Source: Pedobacter psychrotolerans
GTDB lineage: Bacteria > Bacteroidota > Bacteroidia > Sphingobacteriales > Sphingobacteriaceae
DNA length: 64,000 bases
Direction of reading: 5' to 3'
NCBI RefSeq assembly: GCF_004340665.1
Contig: NZ_SLWO01000002.1
Location: 816,358 to 880,357 of the forward strand
The translations under genes were made by a program, and so were the position numbers. Position 1 is the stretch's first letter. Every line of letters begins with the position of its first letter. Below the pieces are notes generated by a model, which did no database searches, was not told where the DNA came from, and was given only the letters and a program-made list of their open reading frames with translations. Below are positions 62,701 through 64,000 of the stretch, piece by piece.

Positions 62701-64000
62701 ATCATAATAGTTGTAGGTAAAGAAACACACCCATTATTTGTATCTCTAGATAAAATAGTATGGCTACCGACTTCAACATTATTAAATACTGTTGAAGCTT
62801 GGTATGTACCACCATCAATATTATATTCTAAACCTGAACCTGTTGGCGCACTTATCGTAATGGTTCCGGTCGCTGAAGTACAGGTAGGTTGTACCGCAGT
62901 AGCCATTGGTGCAGCTGGTGTGGCAGGTTGTGCATTAATAGTGATACTGGTCGAAGCAGAAGTACAGCCATCGCTGTTTCTTACCGTTACTGAATAAGTA
63001 CCTGAAGCTACAATATTAAAAGTGGTAGATGCCTGATAGTTGGTTCCGTCAATGCTATAAGTTAAGCCTGAACCTGTTGGCGCAGAAACTGTAATAGTGC
63101 CTGTTGCTGTGGTGCAGGTAGGTTGTACCGCAGTAGCTGTTGGTGCAGCTGGTGTGGCGGGTTGTGCATTAATCGTGATGCTGGTCGAAGCAGAAGTACA
63201 GCTATCGCTGTTTCTTACCGTTACTGAATAGGTACCCGAAGCTACATTATTAAAAGTGGTCGAAGCCTGATAGTTGCTGCCGTCAATGCTATACGTTAAG
63301 CCTGATCCTGTTGGCGCAGTTACCGTGATGCTGCCTGTGGCCGTGGTACAAGTAGGTTGTACCGCAGTAGCCGTTGGTGCAGCTGGCGTGGCCGGTTGTG
63401 CATTAATCGTGATGCTGGTCGAAGCAGAAGTACAACCATCGCTGTTTCTTACTGTTACCGAATAAGTGCCCGAAGAAACATTATTAAAAGTTGCCGAAGC
63501 CTGATAGTTTGTTCCGTCAATGCTATAGGTTAAGCCTGAACCCGTTGGCGCAGTTACCGTGATGGTTCCGGTCGCTGAAGTACAGGTAGGTTGTACCGCG
63601 GTAGCCGTTGGTGCAGCTGGTGTGGCGGGTTGTGCATCAATCGTGACGCTGGTCGAAGCAGAAGTACAGCCATCGCTATTTCTTACCGTTACTGAATAGG
63701 TACCCGAAGCTACATTATTAAAAGTGGTCGAAGCCTGATAGTTCGTGCCGTCAATGCTATACGTTAAGCCTGATCCTGTTGGCGCAGAAACTGTAATAGT
63801 GCCTGTTGCTGTGGTGCAGGTAGGTTGTATAACAGTAGCTGTTGGTGCAGCTGGTGTGGCGGGTTGTGCATTAATCGTAATACTCGTCGCAGCAGAAGTA
63901 CAGCCATCGCTGTTTCTTACCGTTACTGAATAGGTACCCGAAGCTACATTATTAAAAGTGGTCGAAGCCTGATAGTTGCTGCCGTCAATGCTATACGTTA
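56754..64000 (-). CDS. giant repeat adhesin with T9SS type B sorting domain (5' end outside window)
   Basis: The frame is open from the right edge to TAA at 56754: at least 2415 residues, start not in the window. From the N-terminal side come at least five SprB-like repeats of 78 residues (234 bp; [47 protein letters not shown]). Twelve repeats of 132 residues (396 bp; DUF7507/DUF11-like, [66 protein letters not shown]) follow, each with CPTCT cysteines. Then come a divergent 13th unit, two Ig/cadherin-like units ([33 protein letters not shown]), and the gliding-motility C-terminal domain ([37 protein letters not shown]). It should be secreted by T9SS and held by the PorP/SprF partner. Confidence 0.95.
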   Translation of the reverse strand, partial: TYSIDGSNYQASTTFNNVASGTYSVTVRNSDGCTSAATSITINAQPATPAAPTATVIQPTCTTATGTITVSAPTGSGLTYSIDGTNYQASTTFNNVASGTYSVTVRNSDGCTSASTSVTIDAQPATPAAPTATAVQPTCTSATGTITVTAPTGSGLTYSIDGTNYQASATFNNVSSGTYSVTVRNSDGCTSASTSITINAQPATPAAPTATAVQPTCTTATGSITVTAPTGSGLTYSIDGSNYQASTTFNNVASGTYSVTVRNSDSCTSASTSITINAQPATPAAPTATAVQPTCTTATGTITVSAPTGSGLTYSIDGTNYQASTTFNIVASGTYSVTVRNSDGCTSASTSITINAQPATPAAPMATAVQPTCTSATGTITISAPTGSGLEYNIDGGTYQASTVFNNVEVGSHTILSRDTNNGCVSLPTTIMIDMANCPAIRLTKTGTFADANANGKAEVGETINYTFKLENTGNVTVSDLNITDTKVTVTGGPITLAPGATDNSTFTAAYTITQADVDAGRVDNLATATGKDPKGNPVTDDSESGNPADPNNPATPACPTCTITPLPSSPAIRLTKTGSFADANNNGKAEVGETINYTFKVENPGNVTVSDIKITDTKVTVTGGPITLAPGATDNSTFTAAYTITQADVDAGRVDNLATGTGKDPKGNNVTDDSESGNPADPNNPVTPACPTCTITPLPSSPAIRLTKTGSFADANNNGKAEVGETINYTFKVENPGNVTVSDIKITDTKVTVTGGPITLAPGATDNSTFTAAYTITQADVDAERVDNLATATGKDPKGNNVTDDSESGNPTDPNNSATPACSTCTVTPLPSSPAIRLTKTGTFADTNNNGKAEVGETINYTFKVENTGNVTVSDIKITDTKVTVTGGPITLAPGAVDANSFTAVYTITQADVDAGRVDNLATATGKDPKGNNVTDDSESGNPADPNNPATPACPTCTITSLPSSPAIRLTKTGTFADANNNGKAEVGETINYTFKVENTGNVTVSDIKITDTKVTVTGGPITLAPGATDNSTFTAAYTITQADVDAGRVDNLATGTGKDPKGNNVTDDSESGNPADPNNPVTPACPTCTITPLPSSPAIRLTKTGSFADANNNGKAEVGETINYTFKVENPGNVTVSDIKITDTKVTVTGGPITLAPGATDNSTFTAAYTITQADVDAERVDNLATAKGKDPKGNNVTDDSESGNPADPSNPNNPACPTCTVTPLPSSPAIRLTKTGSFADANNNGKAEVGETINYTFKVENTGNVTVSDIKIQDTKVTIIGGPITLAPGSMDNTTFTAAYTITQADVDAGRVDNLATGMGKDPKGNNVTDDSESGNPADPNNPATPACPTCTITPLPSSPAIRLTKTGTFADANANGKAEVGETINYTFKVENTGNVLVSDIKITDTKVTVTGGPITLVPGATDNSTFTTAYTITQADVDAGRVDNLATGTGKDPKGNTITDDSESGNPADPNNPVTPACPTCTVTPLLSSPVIRLTKTGSFNDANGNGKAEVGETINYTFKVENTGNVTVSDIKITDTKVTVTGGTITLAPGATDNSTFTATYTITQADVDAGRVDNLATATGKDPKGNLVTDDSESGNPADPNNPATPACPTCTITPLPSSPAIRLTKTGSFADANNNGKAEVGETINYTFKVENTGNVTVSDIKITDTKVTVTGGTITLAPGATDNSTFTATYTITQADVDAGRVDNLATATGKDPKGNPVTDDSESGNSADPNNPSNPACPTCTTTPLPSSPAIRLTKTGSFADANNNGKAEVGEMINYTFKVENTGNVTVNDIKITDTKVTVTGGPITLAPGAVDATSFTAVYTITQADVDAGRVDNLATGTGKDPKGNNVTDDSESGNPADPNNPNTPACPTCTVTPLPSSPAIRLIKTAVFADANGDGRAQVGEKINYTFKVENTGNVTINGIRITDAKVTVVGGPVTLAPGQVDATSFTAVYTITQADVDAGRVDNIATGTGKDPKGNTVTDDSESGNPADPNNPASPTCPTCTITPLPQISSLALVKTVTNTGTGLNGSFVLGNSIEYSFTITNTGTTVLNNIVLNDPIITNTAINIPGVLSPGAAVTVKRTYLVTSTDINRGNVTNTATVTSKDGSGKTVTDVSGSGVNNDNPTVTKLELPPVATNDNATTIQGVPVTIPILTNDIPGSTPLDPLTIVIITPPAHGTLTINKDGTVTYVPDPNYSGPDSFVYSVKDQSGVTSNPATANITITSTIPVAVNDATKTGFNTSVQMDILGNDRGDGSTIDRSSIQIITQPKNGSVKVNTDGTVVYTPNPGFTGVDTFIYRVKDANGNFTNEATGTITIEGFFIPNVFTPNGDGKNDTFFIVGLEAYDSVDIEIYNRWGNQVYRMKGYKNDWTGYGLNEGTYFYKITLKKGGTSQTVAGPVLLKR
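57964..62693 (-). repeat. intragenic 396-bp repeat array (12 units)
   Basis: Twelve in-frame units of 396 bp encode 132-residue domains in the adhesin. Bases 60431-60908 and 61619-62096 (478 bp, offset exactly three units) show no difference by eye, and about 58830-59050 matches about 59226-59446 (offset one unit), showing recent duplication or gene conversion. Confidence 0.9.
62694..64000 (-). repeat. intragenic 234-bp repeat array (SprB-like units, continues past window)
   Basis: The anchor ggtgcagctgg recurs at 62908, 63142, 63376, 63610 and 63844, exactly 234 bp apart. Each unit encodes 78 residues. The unit next to the 132-residue array ([35 protein letters not shown]) is the most diverged. 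Confidence 0.9.

Noticed and set aside
62904..62906. ATG at 62906 as the adhesin start
   Set aside because: It is an internal Met in the sequence [13 protein letters not shown]; the frame and the 78-residue repeats continue upstream to the window edge.
57234..63933. Many 60-130-codon plus-strand frames at regular spacing
   Set aside because: They are antisense shadows of the adhesin repeats; their 396-bp and 234-bp periods follow the repeat units.

Overview
The window looks like chromosomal DNA of a Bacteroidota bacterium of the Sphingobacteriaceae, probably Pedobacter or a close relative. The evidence is an AT-rich base composition, a SusC/SusD pair, an Oar-like TonB receptor, PorP/SprF and a type IX secretion (T9SS) type B adhesin, IPExxxVDY and DUF6728-type proteins, promoters of the Bacteroidota form TAnnTTTG, and dispersed palindromes of a kind common between Bacteroidota genes. 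No phage, integrase, insertion sequence or CRISPR array was seen.

Layout. 1-4.4 kb (minus strand): a partial MscS-type channel gene and a tryptophan block, trpE - PchB-like chorismate mutase - trpG - trpC. A transcription attenuator precedes trpE: a leader peptide with two Trp codons, an antiterminator segment, and a GC-rich terminator. 4.4-12.3 kb: repeat clutter, a small membrane protein, two secreted amidohydrolase-family genes (only one of three modules keeps its metal ligands), an orphan lipoprotein bracketed by a 28-bp direct repeat, and a 14-copy 21-bp tandem array. 12.3-19.5 kb: Oar-like TonB receptor, ABC exporter, PLDc_N membrane protein, repeat-filled gap, MFS transporter. 19.9-25.1 kb: SusD/SusC pair. 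25.5-29.1 kb: operon DUF6728-ridA-eamA-recG. 29.1-34.9 kb: OmpA porin, M24 aminopeptidase, DegP/HtrA protease, dapF. 35.7-41.5 kb: complete RND efflux operon (adaptor, pump, outer-membrane channel). 41.6-43.8 kb: operon yicC-gmk-nadD. 44-46.2 kb: secreted orphans. 46.2-50.7 kb: acpP-fabF-rnc, IPExxxVDY protein, pyk. 50.9-51.3 kb: tRNA-Ser(GGA) and tRNA-Asp(GTC). 51.4-52.6 kb: a Fic protein with an AT-rich repeated operator over its promoter. 52.7-64 kb: LytTR regulator and a surface operon (giant repeat adhesin, PorP/SprF, OmpA/PD40 protein).

The strongest discovery-type signal is the trp attenuator at 4253-4407. Next come: a dispersed palindrome sitting directly on the 5' ends of trpC, trpE and nadD, where it supplies ATG codons; the Fic operator; near-leaderless promoters; a duplicated start region with a mini-ORF before degP; and a 478-bp segment repeated without visible difference three repeat units apart in the adhesin. 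All functional calls are from reading sequence and motifs; no database search was run.
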